From NCBI GenBank assembly GCA_011319805.1, contig SJRY01000131.1:1-63289 (forward strand): 63,289 nt of DNA, in the 5' to 3' direction. The stretch is from Macrocybe gigantea (lineage: Eukaryota; Basidiomycota; Agaricomycetes; Agaricales; Callistosporiaceae). Under the pieces are notes generated by a model, which was not told where the DNA came from, searched no databases, and worked only from the letters and a program-made list of their open reading frames with translations. The translations under genes and the position numbers were made by a program. This document shows positions 10,361 through 21,965 of this stretch, piece by piece. Within the stretch, counting starts at the first letter, position 1. Every line of letters begins with the position of its first letter.

Positions 10361-12905
10361 CGTTCCTCGTGACGATGGCACTTTGGACACTTAAGTCATA
10401 CGCAGAACTCCGTGGTCAGCGAAACTCACCCTCCGAATACCCAATATGATGCACTTGGCGATGGATCTAGGATGCTCCTGGTGGGTTTTCTATTGACGAA
10501 CTGCAAGTCCTTGGAGGGAGCTTTTCCAGGGATGGCACAGGTGTGCTGCCATCGTCCGATTGCTCGACCGCAACAAATGTACCGAATTTTAAGAATAACA
10601 CGGAACGGTTTTCTCCGTAATTAAGTCGATTGCTATAATGACGAGACGAATGGCTTGCGAAATTTGATATAGAGGGGCCGTGCAATATTTGGGATCCTCC
10701 GAATGCCTATAGACGCATGCGTGAACATAGACAAGGCTGCGGCGCTTCGGGTCCAAACTACACAACAAGGCAATCCGTTGATGACGAACATTAGCATCGA
10801 AGAGTGTGGCATTTAGCATGCAGGACTTCAAAAAGGGTGAAAAAAAATAGCAGTGTCCACTAGTCACTGTGATGCAGGTGTCCCAGATAAGTCTCCCGAC
10901 CAGACAGCATGTATGATGTATGCCACAATGCACCGGGCTTGGAATGAGGTGTAATCCTGGGCAAGGATATACGCCAACCATTGGCACAAGGTGACTGCCG
11001 CCGACATCATAGTGACGTTGTACATGATGGTTTGAGCTAGCTATGGTACAGGCTTGGACAGCGTGTAGCGATGTGATGGCGTTTTAATTTCAGGTTTCAA
11101 GGTGAAATGGCACTCACGTGTCGGTGCGGCAGAGCTTGTTCGACAGCGTTGGCTGCCCTCGCTTCTTGAATCTTATCTATCGTGCGGGCACCCCCATCTT
11201 GTGTCTACGAAGAAGCGGGAGATCGAACTTAGAACCAGCCCCGTTTCAGGTGGTCTCGGGGTGACTCTAACTGGCAGATATCACCCTCACGAGTTGATCT
11301 CCTGCGCAACGCACCAATCTCTGGGGATATACACCGGGCTTCTCGAGAAATTGACCGATTCCTATAGGCCTGGTCACATCCGTTCACGCGTTTCTGAAGT
11401 AAAGAGACAGGAGCTCGTGATGAAGTGGATGAGCTACCTTTTTTTGCTGTTTTCTGGCGTTGCATAATGGTTGAAGTAATGAGATGCCCGCTGGGTGTGC
11501 GATTTGGAATGTGGTTGACGTCTCGTCGCTCTATTCACGAACTGACCCCTATGACAAAGGGTCAGTTCACCGTTTCAACTTCAACAGACGGAACCTCATT
11601 TCTGGGTGGCTAGGAGAATATCTATCAGAGATAACAGAGGCTTGCGAGACACCGCTACTTTGCAACGATATGCCGAATCCATCTCACTTGATTGACATCT
11701 TGAAGACGGTTAATCTGATCTGTTTGTCCAAGCCGAGCGACAGCTGCATCACCCAATGGCTAGATATCAATGACCTACGACTTTTTCCCTAGGGCTCCGT
11801 TGACTAGGAACATGTGTCTTCTCCGAGGAAACAAAACCGCGCGGATTTTGTCGGAGACGCACCAAATTTGTCCGAGCCCGCGGCCAAAAGTGCGGATGAA
11901 CCTGAAAGCTGATATGTATTATTGTTCCAGAGCGTGATGATATTTTTTCCCTCACCTTGATTTTCACAACGTTACTGATCATCATTGGTTCTCTGCGCGC
12001 CACATCCACCGGAGCTTTGGTATATGCAGTGTAAAACATAATGGAACGCCTCTCATCTTTGAAATAGTGCCTGTGTCTCCGAGGTGTCCGCGCTTTTAAC
12101 ATGGCGGCTTACGACGGAGAGATTAGTCCCAAAGGGCAGCACCTTCAGGTTAGATATCCGTGTAAAAAAGATGGGAGGAGGTGGTGGTGTAGAGAAGGAA
12201 GTTCGAGAAGATGAAATATTTGCATCGGCATGCTTGTTGGTGGTTGGTTGCATGAGGGGAGTGGCTTCTTTAAAACCCGGATCTGAGTTAGATCCTACAA
12301 TTTCGTTACGATCATCTTAAACGGCGAAGCCACGCGGATTCAACTGGCCTGGCCTGACGTACAACCTATCAAGGTGATAAGGAAAAAAAAAAGGCAAAAC
12401 GGGGTGCACTCCGTTACTACACCTTCGCTGGATTTCACGTGAGGTCGGATCTTCGTGTAGCATGAACTACCTCATAGCGAAGGCCGGCTCCTTCTCTTTT
12501 CCTGCACATGCCTTATGCAGCCCCATCTTCTAGATAGTAGCTAACAGCATCCAATTCAATGAAACAATCAACTCCGAATCGAATCACTGCACTATGAACG
12601 GACTTCAGCGGCAATCGATACGCTCTGGGCTCGGACTTGATGAGACTTGGCAAGCGCTTGTTTTTTTTTTTTTTTCGTGCTAAAAACTGAGCCATCCATG
12701 ATGTTTCTTTATGGCAATATCGGCTAGATTTGAGTTCGCTCCGAGCATCCGGCCAGCTGGGTCATTGTGCCGTTGTTATATTAATTCGAATCAAGAAAGT
12801 CGGTTTACATTTGACAGCCAAGACCCACCTGTTGCTCCAGATCACCAGACTGCCTCCTGCCGTAGTCCAAGATTTCGCAATCCCTGATCGACTTCTTTCT
12901 TTGCT
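10361..12905. other. 2.5 kb without a recognisable gene
   Basis: The longest open frame (11102-11467, plus strand, 121 codons) shows no family features and has no supporting introns. A run of 15 T at about 12661 is the only low-complexity tract of note. Nothing else is supported. Confidence 0.4.
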
Positions 12906-13902
12906 ATGTCTCGAGCGCTGACGCCAACCCTGGGCCCGACGCTGCCATACGACGTGTTGCGCATCATATTCGAGTTTGCAGCTGCTGCAGACAAACGAGA
13001 GGCGGTCAAACTCGCTGTAGTGTCTCGCCTTGTGCAGCGATGGTGAGTCGCCGGTCTCCTGTTCGACGTTATCCGGCGTTTGAACGAATTCAAAGGGTTG
13101 AGTGGGTCCTTTACTCCGTCGTGAACTTGCATCGCGAGTCGACGAGCCGCGCCTTCCTGAGGACGATCGAAACGTCCAAGACCAAGACGCGCCATTTCTT
13201 CGCTACCAGAGTCAAGTCGCTCTGCATCTCGTACGACGTTTATCATGATCACACGGCGAAAATCGTTTCTGCCTGCCGTGGGGTGACCACATTGACCTTC
13301 TGTGTCGTGCCCCTGAACACCAGCTGCCTTCGCAAGCTGCCCTCGCATCTCTTTCTCTCGCAGCTCCAGATGACGACGGCGCTTGAGCCACTCCGGCCGA
13401 AACGGCTTTCGGTCCTGCTGCACGGACTCATCCTCGGTTCACCGAATCCCCCGTTTCAGATGCCGTTCTTCACGGGCATAACCCATCTCTCCGTGTTCAA
13501 CAGGTGGGAGGAGTGGACGTCGTGGTGCGGCTTCGACTTGCTGCCTTGTCTGACGCATTTGTCATTTGACTTGCGCGTCGGGCCGAGGGAGCTCGAAGAT
13601 AAGGCAGCGTCTGCCGTCGCCCACGCGCTCTCTGCTGTGCTGACCCGCTGCCCTGATCTGAGGTATGCGCTCTCATGCTTAGCTTCGACCCACATCCGAG
13701 ACGCACCGCGGGGAAAGTGGTCGGAGATATGTTCATCCCAGACCCGCGGCTTGTGTTCGTGAGTGACGGAGAACCATTTTGGGACCGCGAGGCGCATTCG
13801 ATGAGAGAAGCCCGTGTCTGGGAAGAGGCAGGAAGGCTGGTCGCTCGACAGCAAATGAGATTCAATGCTAGCGATCTAGGTTTGTTCAGCGTTCCAGGTT
13901 GA
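12906..13902 (+). CDS. F-box-like protein with one apparent frameshift
   Basis: The N-terminus (LPYDVLRIIFEFAAAADKREAVKLAVVSRLVQRW) has the pattern of a basidiomycete F-box-like domain, which would dock to Skp1 in an SCF ubiquitin ligase; the rest would be the substrate-binding part. Exon 1 is 12906-13042 and a 53-nt GT-AG intron restores frame at 13096 (RW|VEWVLYSVVNL). Repeats of the type LCISYDVYHD and TAKIVSACRGVTTLTF suggest degenerate leucine-rich repeats. Near 13661 the frame must shift -1 (CPDLR then VCALMLSFDP) to reach the conserved-looking ending DPRLVFVSDGEPFW. The only splice alternative would be a 20-nt intron, which is too short. The gene is intact apart from this site. No substrate can be inferred. 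Confidence 0.7.
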
Positions 13903-14321
13903 AGTTTAATTGATAATTATACTCACTTGCTTGGTTTTTTTCTTTCCGGGTATCCTGCAGATCCAATAGTGCTGGAAGTTAGGAGGAATCGTTCATAGTT
14001 CTTATTGGTATATTAATAACGCGGACTCTGGCAGGACACGATTCCTGTGTAGGATCTGTGAGATGACCTGCCACGCCTTCGCACCCTGGAATCCTGATCT
14101 ACATATATCGTGAAGGTCGAGACCCCCCCCTCGCAAATAGCAATTCTCGGCCTTGGACTGAAGCTACTTGATTCCTTGACCTAATAGGGCTGTATTTGAT
14201 ATCAGTCCATCGTATTGGTAAAAAGATTGATGAATCATCATGCTTCCTCGCGCGAGGCAAATGCATTGGTTGACGATAAGCTTGCAAGTGAAAAAGTAAA
14301 AAGCGCAGAATATAAAAAGAG
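13903..14321. other. intergenic, no gene recognised
   Basis: This is AT-richer sequence downstream of the F-box-like gene, including a CCCCCCC run near 14124. No gene is seen. Confidence 0.4.
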
Positions 14322-14409
14322 CGACCACCGCAGGACTCGAACCTACAACCTTTTGGTAGCTATCGTTAAGCAATCGAAGCCAAACGCGCTACCATTGCGC
14401 CAGGTAGCC
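14322..14409 (-). tRNA. tRNA-Arg (anticodon UCG) with 16-nt intron
   Basis: On the minus strand the acceptor stem GGCTACC pairs with GGTGGTC (two wobbles). The D arm is GCGC-AATGGTA-GCGC, the anticodon stem TTTGG/CCAAA, and the T arm GTAGG-TTCGAGT-CCTGC. The anticodon loop starts CTTCGA, so the anticodon is TCG (codon CGA). A 16-nt intron follows position 37, the usual place, and contains CGA, which can pair with the anticodon as in pre-tRNAs. A and B boxes (TGGCGCAATGG, GGTTCGAGTCC) are good. The mature length is 72 nt before CCA. Confidence 0.92.
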
Positions 14410-15145
14410 GATGATGGAAATGAGCGAAATAATGATCAGGAAAGATATCACGTGACAGCATCTCTGTTCTTGTCACATGCCGGCATCCGTCTGCACCGCC
14501 ACAGCCGGTCAAAATTTTAATTTCAACTCGGAGACAGCATCGTGCCATCCGCATCGTGATTATAGCATAGGCTGGCCTTTGTTGCTTCATCCCTCTTTGA
14601 CACTGATTTCAAATCGCCAGCAAGATGAGTGTTGTCATGCAGGCTGTTGTTGCCATGGGCCACGAGCAAAGGTGCTGAGTCAAAGCTGAATCAAAGCTGT
14701 GAAAGACTGATGCAACAGCATGATGGCAGGTTGCTCGAGGGTAGCTACGAGGTACAAAGCGGGTGATCGACGTTCTCTTACAGCCCATGAATTCACGCTG
14801 GCGCTTGTGCCCTCTGCTATGCTTCTCCGCTTTCCGTTTCCGACTGTGACTACTGAACAACAGCACGCGACGAGCTTTTCCATTGTTCACATTTGACTGG
14901 CCCATTGTGCCTCGCGGTCGCCCGGGCACATAAATTGCCCACATAGGAAGTCAGTTGGCCACAGCTCTTCCTTTCCGAAACCAGTTAAAAGCTAAATTGA
15001 AGACACGGTAGACTTCACCCGTGCTACTTCACAACATCCCAACAAACTCAGTCCGTATAAAACTCAGCCTAATCGCGTTGTTTGCCGCAATACTCTCCCC
15101 TAATCCCAACACTCTCGATCGTTCTCTTACTACTCGCAGTTCGGC
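14410..15145. other. upstream region of the SET gene
   Basis: No gene is recognised. The right end contains a TATA element for the SET-domain gene. Confidence 0.45.
15056..15062 (+). promoter_or_regulatory. TATA box of the SET-domain gene
   Basis: TATAAAA (in GTCCGTATAAAACTC) lies 90 nt upstream of the ATG at 15146. Confidence 0.5.
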
Positions 15146-17146
15146 ATGCCGGCGCTATTGTCACCCTTGCTACCCAAATTCCCGTCGTTCGACTCGCCCC
15201 GCAAACGGAAACGTGCCAACTCATCGACGCGACCAGTTTCCTTCTATCCCTCGCTCGCCTTCCCGTACCAGAGTGCGGACGAACAACGACTGGATAATGC
15301 GGTGTATGGCCAAACGTTCTTGCCACCCCCTACGCCTCCTCAGGATGTCGTCGACAGAATCAACTCGCAGATCCGGTCTAATCCCACCCTAGGATGCCCA
15401 GCCAACTTTGACTTTGGAGCGCATGTGCGGAGCAGGTCATACGTGATGTCAACTTTCTGCTGCCTTGGTCCTAACGCCAGCGTGGACGGGCGATTTCACC
15501 GGTCTGATGACGACTTGCAGCATCTCTTCCAAGGTGCCGCTTTTCTGGATCAAAGTGTGGTGAACCTGCTTCCACCTGTGTTCAGCACCACCAGCGTGTC
15601 GTCAGCTCTCTATGCGTCCTCAGTTTGCACTCCAAAGAAGTCAAAGCATGCATCGCCTCGACGTCTATCACGCTCCGTTGCTGCAGTGCCGAAGCCGCCG
15701 TCTTTCGAGATCAAGGACGCGTCGTCCGCCAAGGGCGTGGGAATGTTTGCCTCACATGACCTGGTTGCAAATGACGTCATCCTGATTGAGCATCCCGTGC
15801 TTGTTGTGCCCTTCCTCATTGGGCTAGCCACTCCGCTCGGCGAGCTCTATAGGGCACTAGTGGAGCTGCTCCCCGAAGACAAGAAGAAAGCTGTCATGGA
15901 GCTTGCCAACTGTCGTAGACTCGCCAACGATGGCGTCTGCAATGAGGCAGGTGGTGCGGACATTGAAGGAATTATACGCACGAACGCGATCGGAATATCA
16001 CTGGACGTGCCGGAAGACGTCCAGTCTCCAGAGCTCGACATTCATAGAGCAGTGTTCTTGAACACGAGTCGATGCAATCATAGGTGAGAACTTGTCGATT
16101 AGTTTAAGTCTATCTAATGACATTTCTTTTAGCTGTAGCCCCAATGCGAAATGGTCATGGGACGTAGACACCTTTTCGTTGACCTTGCGTGCTGTCAGGA
16201 CCATTCCCGCTGGTGAAGAGATCACAATTCAATACATTCACGCACTCCAGTCCCGCGATGAGCGGCGCGCGCTCCTCAAAGAACTCTACGACTTCACCTG
16301 TCGCTGTCGCGCCTGCGATCCTCCAGTTGCCACACCTCCGGTATCCTATGGCATCTACGCATCGTCTTCTTCATCTCGTTCATCCACCTCTGCGTCGTCA
16401 TCCCATGCACAATCCCATAAACGCACCCGTTCTGATACCTCTGCTTTTACTTCCAAGTCTGGCGGACAAGCCAAGAGAATGGTTATGGCCATTCTCGCAC
16501 CTCTTCTCTCACCTCATTTTCGCCAACCTCTTCCGCGAGCTCGAGATCGTCTCTATCATGGAGTTCAAAGCCTGCAAGCTGGTCTTCGCGGGATAGCCTT
16601 GATGGCCGTATTACAGCCGTTCCTCTGTATCGCCAGCCCGACTCTCGCGAAAGGAGAACGCAACTAATTCGCGAATCCGACGAGTCTAGGGCTTTCCTTG
16701 CCACATTCTCACATAGTCACTTGTCGTTTGAAACATGGGTCCTGGACTCCTCCTCGCCTCCCTACCTGCTCATCGACGCTCATCTTCGTGCGCTGCAGAT
16801 CATCGACGCTGAGGGACTCGAGGTCCTGGAAGACGAAATTGGGCGACACCTAGACGGTCTCGCCATGTGCTACGGCGCGCTCGGCGAGGTGGAGCAGTTC
16901 CGCGAATGGGTAGGCAGAGTGCGTGCATGGCGATCCATGGTCTCGCTCTCTGCCTGTGGAGACAGAGGCAGTGATGATGGCCACAGCAGCAGTGGATCCG
17001 TGGCCTCCAGAGGGGATGATGACCATAGGAAGAAACGGGACGTCGTCTTCGCCAAGTGGCTCTCGAATCCAATGACCTTCCCGGCTTGGGGATGGAGAAA
17101 AACGTTCTGCGGCTCTCGGGGATCAGTGGAGCTGGTCGCCTGCTGA
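15146..17146 (+). CDS. SET-domain protein (SMYD-like)
   Basis: SET domains transfer methyl groups from S-adenosylmethionine to lysine. The domain starts near residue 185 (FEIKDASSAKGVGMFAS) and has the signature NHSCSPNA at about residues 311-318, GEEITIQYI, and the cysteine-rich post-SET CRCRACD. A 49-nt intron (16084-16132) splits NH|S with phase kept. A split SET with a long C-terminal helical part is typical of fungal SMYD-like proteins. The N-terminal 180 residues are Ser/Pro-rich. After a Ser-rich stretch (about 16330-16480) the frame must shift -1 to reach the C-terminal part (RRTQLIRESDESRAFL, then HLRALQIIDAEGLEVL and FAKWLSNPMTFPAWGWRKTF, stop 17146). I could not place a convincing intron there, so a missing base is likely. 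The substrate is unknown. Confidence 0.82.
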
Positions 17147-17573
17147 ATAGCTCCCGCTGGCGCCTCCTCTATTTATTCGTACTTTACGAGGCTTTCTTGT
17201 GCTTTCTGGTTTCCCTGCGAGGATTTCTATCTATTCGTTGAACGGGCATTGTACAACATCGCATTGCATATGCACATTATTCACGATTAGTTACGCTAGT
17301 GCACTTTTATGTTGACTTATGATAATATACCTAACCTTCAGTTTAATCCATGCACGTGGGAGCCCCTTGGAGCAAGACTGCATCATCAGCGTGGTTGCCT
17401 TCATCTTGATCGGTCGCAACCGGTGCGGCAACCAGCTTTCAGCACATTGCTGTTGACCAGATGCAGTTGTAAACGTGTTCGTACATACATATTGCTTCTT
17501 TTCGATACATGGATACAAATACCAAAATGAATCACTTCAAAATCCAGCGCTGAAGACGTCACACGCGCTGCAT
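17147..17573. other. intergenic between convergent SET and GH16 genes
   Basis: This holds the 3' regions of two convergent genes. No additional gene is seen. Confidence 0.5.
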
Positions 17574-19077
17574 TTACAAATACACTCTGAGCGACGCAAA
17601 GTCGAAATACGCATTCGTGAACCCGGAGGGATTATTATTAACATAATCTGGAAGAGCCTCGATTATAATGCGATACCTGAAAGACAAAAACGCCAGAACA
17701 CGCACCAACGCAAGTCGATGGACAGCCCGAGGATCCATACACAGCACCGGCCCAGTCGCCGCCTAGATTCGGTCATCAGCACGAACACTGCACCCGTTCT
17801 ACGAAGAATGTTCGTTACATAGCGTTAGATTGATGATGATATTGTGTTGGTTGAAGTGTGATGCGATGTCGCAGCTCGTGTTAGGGAAATATGCGTCTGG
17901 CGTGCCCTGTTAAGAATATCAGCCTGCATAAGGAGTCGAAGTCACATTTCAAGACTCACCCAGCCATCCGTGTTCACACTGGAGCCTCCATTTCTGACGT
18001 CAGAAGGAACCGTGCCGTCGTTTCGAGCCCAGAACCAAACTTTGATAAAGTTCGTTGTCCGTTCAACCGCATACCTATCAGAGGAATTTGATTAGTCTTT
18101 CAAATCACATGTAGGTTATCAACACATGTAAAAGCACCAACCAGCCGCCGCCGTTGCTATTGAACGAAGGGCCATAACTATTCGCAGTATTAAATTTGAC
18201 GCCACAACCGGCATTGCCATTTACTGCGGCATTGCAGTCCAATCCCGTGGGCGTCCTGTGAACAATGATTGGCTTTCTGTGCCGGTTAGGGCTGAATCAA
18301 GTTCGCGCTTACCCTGTTTCAGTCCGTGAGGCTGGCATCGTGCATCCTTTGACAATAGTTTCGGTATGCGTCCATTTGAGAGGCACAAGCATAACATACC
18401 TGCGCTGGTGTGAAGCGTAGCGGCATCCGGAGATTGGTCATTCACACCCTCGACGATGTCAATTTCTCCCTAAAGCAAATGGCGCTGAGTAATAGACAGA
18501 GGCAAGAAGATGGCAGCATACTCCATTTGGCCAATTCGACTCATTGGTTTCCCATACTGCCGGCCAAGTGCTAGTAATGAAGCATGAGTTCCGCAAGCTG
18601 ATCATCCTCAGAGAGTTGCACTCACCCACAGCCCTGTGGCATGTGTCGGATGTCGAAGCTGGAGAATAATCGGTCCATCTGGCCTCCCTTTGGGATGAAA
18701 GAACTCACACTGCAACATGCGTGGTATAAACCTTGTTCGAGCGAATTCGTACAGAATTCCGTCCTGGGCCACTCGGATTCAGAACAGTCTTGAAATCAGT
18801 GCGCAGAATGAAGGAATTGCTTGAGGCAAACGTTAAATTCTGGTTCTGAGCTGTTGTTTTGTCTACGTAGTTTCTGCATCAAGAATGGGTAAACAGGTCA
18901 ACTCCATAATATGAGGTAAATTTACACTCGGCCATGAGTCGGGTCCGCGATGGCTTCGAAGTCGAATGCATTATAGAACGCAGAACCGACGACGCTATCG
19001 GACAAGGAGTACGTGGCGCCGGAAACACACACCACCAACGAAAGCGAGAAAAGGCCTGCGGTAAAGAAGTCTTTCAT
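17574..19077 (-). CDS. GH16 endo-beta-1,3(4)-glucanase (laminarinase-like), secreted
   Basis: Family 16 enzymes of this type cleave internal beta-1,3 or mixed beta-1,3/1,4-glucan bonds, in plant or fungal walls. A signal peptide (MKDFFTAGLFSLSLVVCVSG) starts at 19077. The active site GEIDIVEG (E135, D137, E140 of the precursor; DNA near 18450-18467) matches ExDxxE. Other landmarks are NAFDFEAIADPTHGRV, FDIRHMPQGCG, TWPAVWET, LHTSAGCTMP, VWFWARNDG and the C-terminal AYFDFASLRVYL. I place eleven exons, all GT-AG with agreeing phases, giving about 316 residues, close to the size of known basidiomycete laminarinases. No carbohydrate-binding module or GPI signal is evident. A copia element sits about 0.86 kb upstream, so the promoter may be affected. 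Exact substrate preference cannot be read from the sequence. Confidence 0.93.
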
Positions 19078-19930
19078 GATCGCGGAATTGAGAAAGAACC
19101 AAAAAACTGAAATTGGGACGCGATACCTGGGTTTCTGTGATTGCTTATAACCACCACTGTTTGAATTGGCGCATGTATTTGACTTCTTAACCATGGGGAC
19201 CGTGTCCAGATGATCAAGTGAGAACATGTTGAAACAGAGAATCATAGGGCAACGACCATATGAACGGTCGCCAGACGGCAACACGATTGAGTAAATCCGT
19301 TCGCCGTAGCACATGTAATGGTGGTATTCCGGGACGGGCTCTCCTGGACCTTCCGAGCCATCGCGCAATGCGTGTCGGTATGAGCACGGGTGTGGGTGGA
19401 GTAGACATACGTTGGCTATGATTTTGGAGCTTTTGAAGAAGTCATGTTGCCCCATATGCAGAAACGCATGGACACCGGTCCTGGGTCCGTTGACTGAGAA
19501 CAAGTAAGATTAAATGAATGGCCTCATTGGCCATTCACGAGGTCGCGGAGGATCGGATATAGTTCCACCATTTTGTCCTTCAACGCTGAAAAGAACTGAT
19601 CACGAGCCAGGCCACAAAGCCAAGGCCTATCTGTTATTGCGGCCAAATCAAGTAGCAGCTCCGAGGCCTAGCCGTATCACATGTTGAAGACGGGAGAGTT
19701 TTTCCTAAGAAAAAAGGGCTGTAGGCCAACTGACTGGTTTTCATATGGCCTTGGCGCCAAAGGAGTTTGAGTCATAGGTAAGTGCTTTCTGATAAATGCC
19801 CGTTTCCTATGATTAGTCGATTTCGCTCGCACATGCTATGATAAGCACACTGACTTGTGCACATTCTGAGCCAGTAGTTCCAGAACGAGACGGTTCTGCG
19901 TAACGGGGGCATAAAAAAGGCAATGCTAAA
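19078..19930. other. GH16 upstream region truncated by the retrotransposon insertion
   Basis: This is presumably the GH16 promoter. A TTATAAGC element (minus strand, about 19141-19148) lies about 65-70 nt before the GH16 start. Open frames here have no recognisable product. Confidence 0.45.
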
Positions 19931-19935
19931 CAACA
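19931..19935. repeat. target site duplication, left copy
   Basis: CAACA directly precedes the 5' LTR and matches the five bases after the 3' LTR. Confidence 0.85.
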
Positions 19936-20322
19936 TGTTGGAATTCGGGGGGGGCGGGCTGCCGCGCCGCCGCGTGAGTGCATGTTTAGGGGCGCACGGA
20001 CGGTTCAAGCGAGCGGATAAACCCTCGACGTAGGAACGGACACGCGGGTGGTGGGGCCAACTCATCAGCGCCACCGCCGGACGAACTTTTAAGTATATTA
20101 CCTGTTTCATGTCGTTCAACTTATATTCGACGTAGTTTTACATACGAACCTCAGCCGTTTGCCTAACAAACGCTGAGGTGAGCTTTTCGTATACCTTTCG
20201 TTCATTAACTGTTTGACTCAAGGGATGTATTAGCTCTATCTTACAGGTAGCTAAATACATCTAGCCGTTTGCCTAACAAACGCTGAGCTCTATCTTACAG
20301 ATCACACTCGTAGCCTCTCATA
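19936..20322 (+). repeat. 5' LTR (387 nt)
   Basis: It begins TGTTGG and ends CTCATA, followed by the primer binding site. It contains two copies of a 25-nt hairpin-forming motif and two copies of AGCTCTATCTTACAG. The terminus is TG...TA rather than TG...CA; its last base is ambiguous by one because an A follows CTCAT in both flanks. Confidence 0.95.
20151..20287 (+). repeat. duplicated hairpin motif inside the LTR
   Basis: A 25-nt sequence starting AGCCGTTTGCC and ending CGCTGAG occurs at 20153-20177 and again at 20263-20287 (and in the 3' LTR). GTTTG pairs with CAAAC around a CCTAA loop; the first copy extends this with CCTCAGC/GCTGAGG, leaving one bulged C. Confidence 0.85.
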
Positions 20323-20337
20323 GGTTATGGGCCCCGC
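20323..20337 (+). other. primer binding site, initiator-tRNA half-molecule type
   Basis: GGTTATGGGCCC, immediately after the LTR, is complementary to GGGCCCATAACC, the anticodon-arm sequence of eukaryotic initiator tRNA-Met. This implies priming by a tRNA fragment cut in the anticodon arm, as established for Drosophila copia, not by the tRNA 3' end. The site contains the first ATG of the coding region. Confidence 0.75.
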
Positions 20338-21965
20338 ATCCACTGACATGTCTGCCAACATCACATCTCTGTCTGACACCCTACCGGCTTCCGTACCGAA
20401 GCTTGACCCCTCTGGATTGAACTGGGCTATTTTCGTCGTGCGTTTCCAGGACGCCGTTGATGCCAAGGGGCACTGGGGCCATTTTGATGGCTCGTCCCCA
20501 TGCCCGGTTATTCCCGAAAAGGTGTCTGAAGAGAGAAGGCAGGTCATCGAGTCAGAAATCGCTGAATGGAAGAAGAGCGAGCGCGCGGCTCGCCAGCTAC
20601 TCACCCAAAAGATCCCTGACTCCACCCTCATGCGCATCCGAATGAAAACCACCGTGCAGGAGCGCTGGGAAGCTATCAAGGCTGAATATACCACGAAGGG
20701 AGCATACGCACAGACAGATATGCGTACGCGCTTCTTGCAGAGCCGCGTCGGAAAGGATGGCAATGTCCGCGCGTTCCTTGATGAGCTACGAGTCAAACGG
20801 GAAGAGTTGGCAAGTGTTGGGGTAGACATCGACGAAAAGGATTATACCTCCACTATCATTTCGTCGCTCCCACAGACCCTCTCCAACTTCGCTTCGAGTC
20901 TCCTCGCAATCACAAAATTTTCGGATCGCACTGTCTCCCCTGATGAGCTGATCTCCACCATTTCAGAGGAATACGATCGGCTGCAGTCCCAAAAGTCGAA
21001 GGGTGGGAAGCCCAAGTCTGATGACAAGGATGAGGCTCTTGCTGCATCAGGCTCAAAGACCAAGGGAAAGGGCAAGAAGAAGGACCGAACCTGTTGGGGG
21101 TGTGGCAAGCCAGGCCACATGAAACGCGATTGCCCCGACGAGAAGTCCACGGATGCCAAGGACAAGGGCAAGGACCCGAAAAAGGACGAGAAGCCAAAAG
21201 GGTCGGCCAACCTCGCTGAGTCTGACTCTGACTCAGATTTCGATGTCGCACTTGCTACGTGGGACTCGGACAATGACGAACCTGACATGGAGGATGAACA
21301 CAGTACACATGACGTACGGAATGCATACCTCAGTGGCCGAATGGATAACGGCCTGAGCTGGCCCCTCGAGGCCAGAAGACCACCTCAAAGCTGGACTCGT
21401 GACTTCAGCGACGAGACCACAGAGTCAGTGACTTCAACGGACAGCTCTAGTGATGCCTCATGTGATGAGGTGAAGTCTGTTGACTCCCTTGACTGGCTGG
21501 GTTGGTCACCCAGTGATGATTCGGACCACACAAGCCTGAGCACCGGTGTAGGTGTGGCTGTGGAAGCAGAATCAAATGACGAAGCGAGTGACAACTCCTT
21601 TGAAATTATTTCGGCTGGCCAACAAACCCCCGAGGAGCTATCCGAGGACGAGGCGTGCGAGAGACCCTCGACGCTCGTTGTTGACTTGGACTCGGGTGAG
21701 GTTGGTGGCGCATACGCGCTCGAATCCAAGCGGAAGGTTGCCGAAAGGGACCGTATTGAGTTATACGACTCGGGCTGCACGAAGCACTTGACGCCGCACC
21801 GGGACCAGCTGCAGAACTACCGGGACATCAGCCCGCGGTCGTTCCAGGGAGCTAACCAAGGCAGTTTTCAGGCGGTAGGCATTGGCGAATTGGTTTTAGA
21901 CGTACCAAATGGCACCGACCCATCCAAACTCCGGCTCACCGAGGTCTTTTATGCCCCGAGGTTGG
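20327..21965 (+). CDS. copia gag and start of protease
   Basis: The frame opens inside the primer site; a second ATG at 20348 is an alternative start. Gag-like sequence is followed by a CCHC zinc knuckle (CWGCGKPGHMKRDC, about 21092-21133) for RNA binding, a long acidic Ser/Asp-rich region, and the protease active site YDSGCTKHLT (near 21760), the D-S-G form of aspartic proteases in copia elements. The conserved reading breaks near 21961-21965: VFYAPRL is followed by an unrelated Ser-rich tail to a stop at 22243, while the continuation GYTLVSIGKLNELGF lies in the -1 frame. One missing G in TTGGC would explain it. Confidence 0.9.

Noticed and set aside
12661..12675. Run of 15 T as a possible poly-A tail of a reverse-transcribed insertion
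   Set aside because: No coding remnant or target duplication is visible next to it.
13663..13682. A 20-nt GT-AG intron in the F-box-like gene that would repair its frame
   Set aside because: Too short for the spliceosome; one missing G gives a better protein (DLRVCALMLSF).
19772..20119. Minus-strand open frame MNDMKQVIYLKVR..., repeated at 24939-25232
   Set aside because: It is the antisense of the LTR and appears twice because the LTR does; no coding features.
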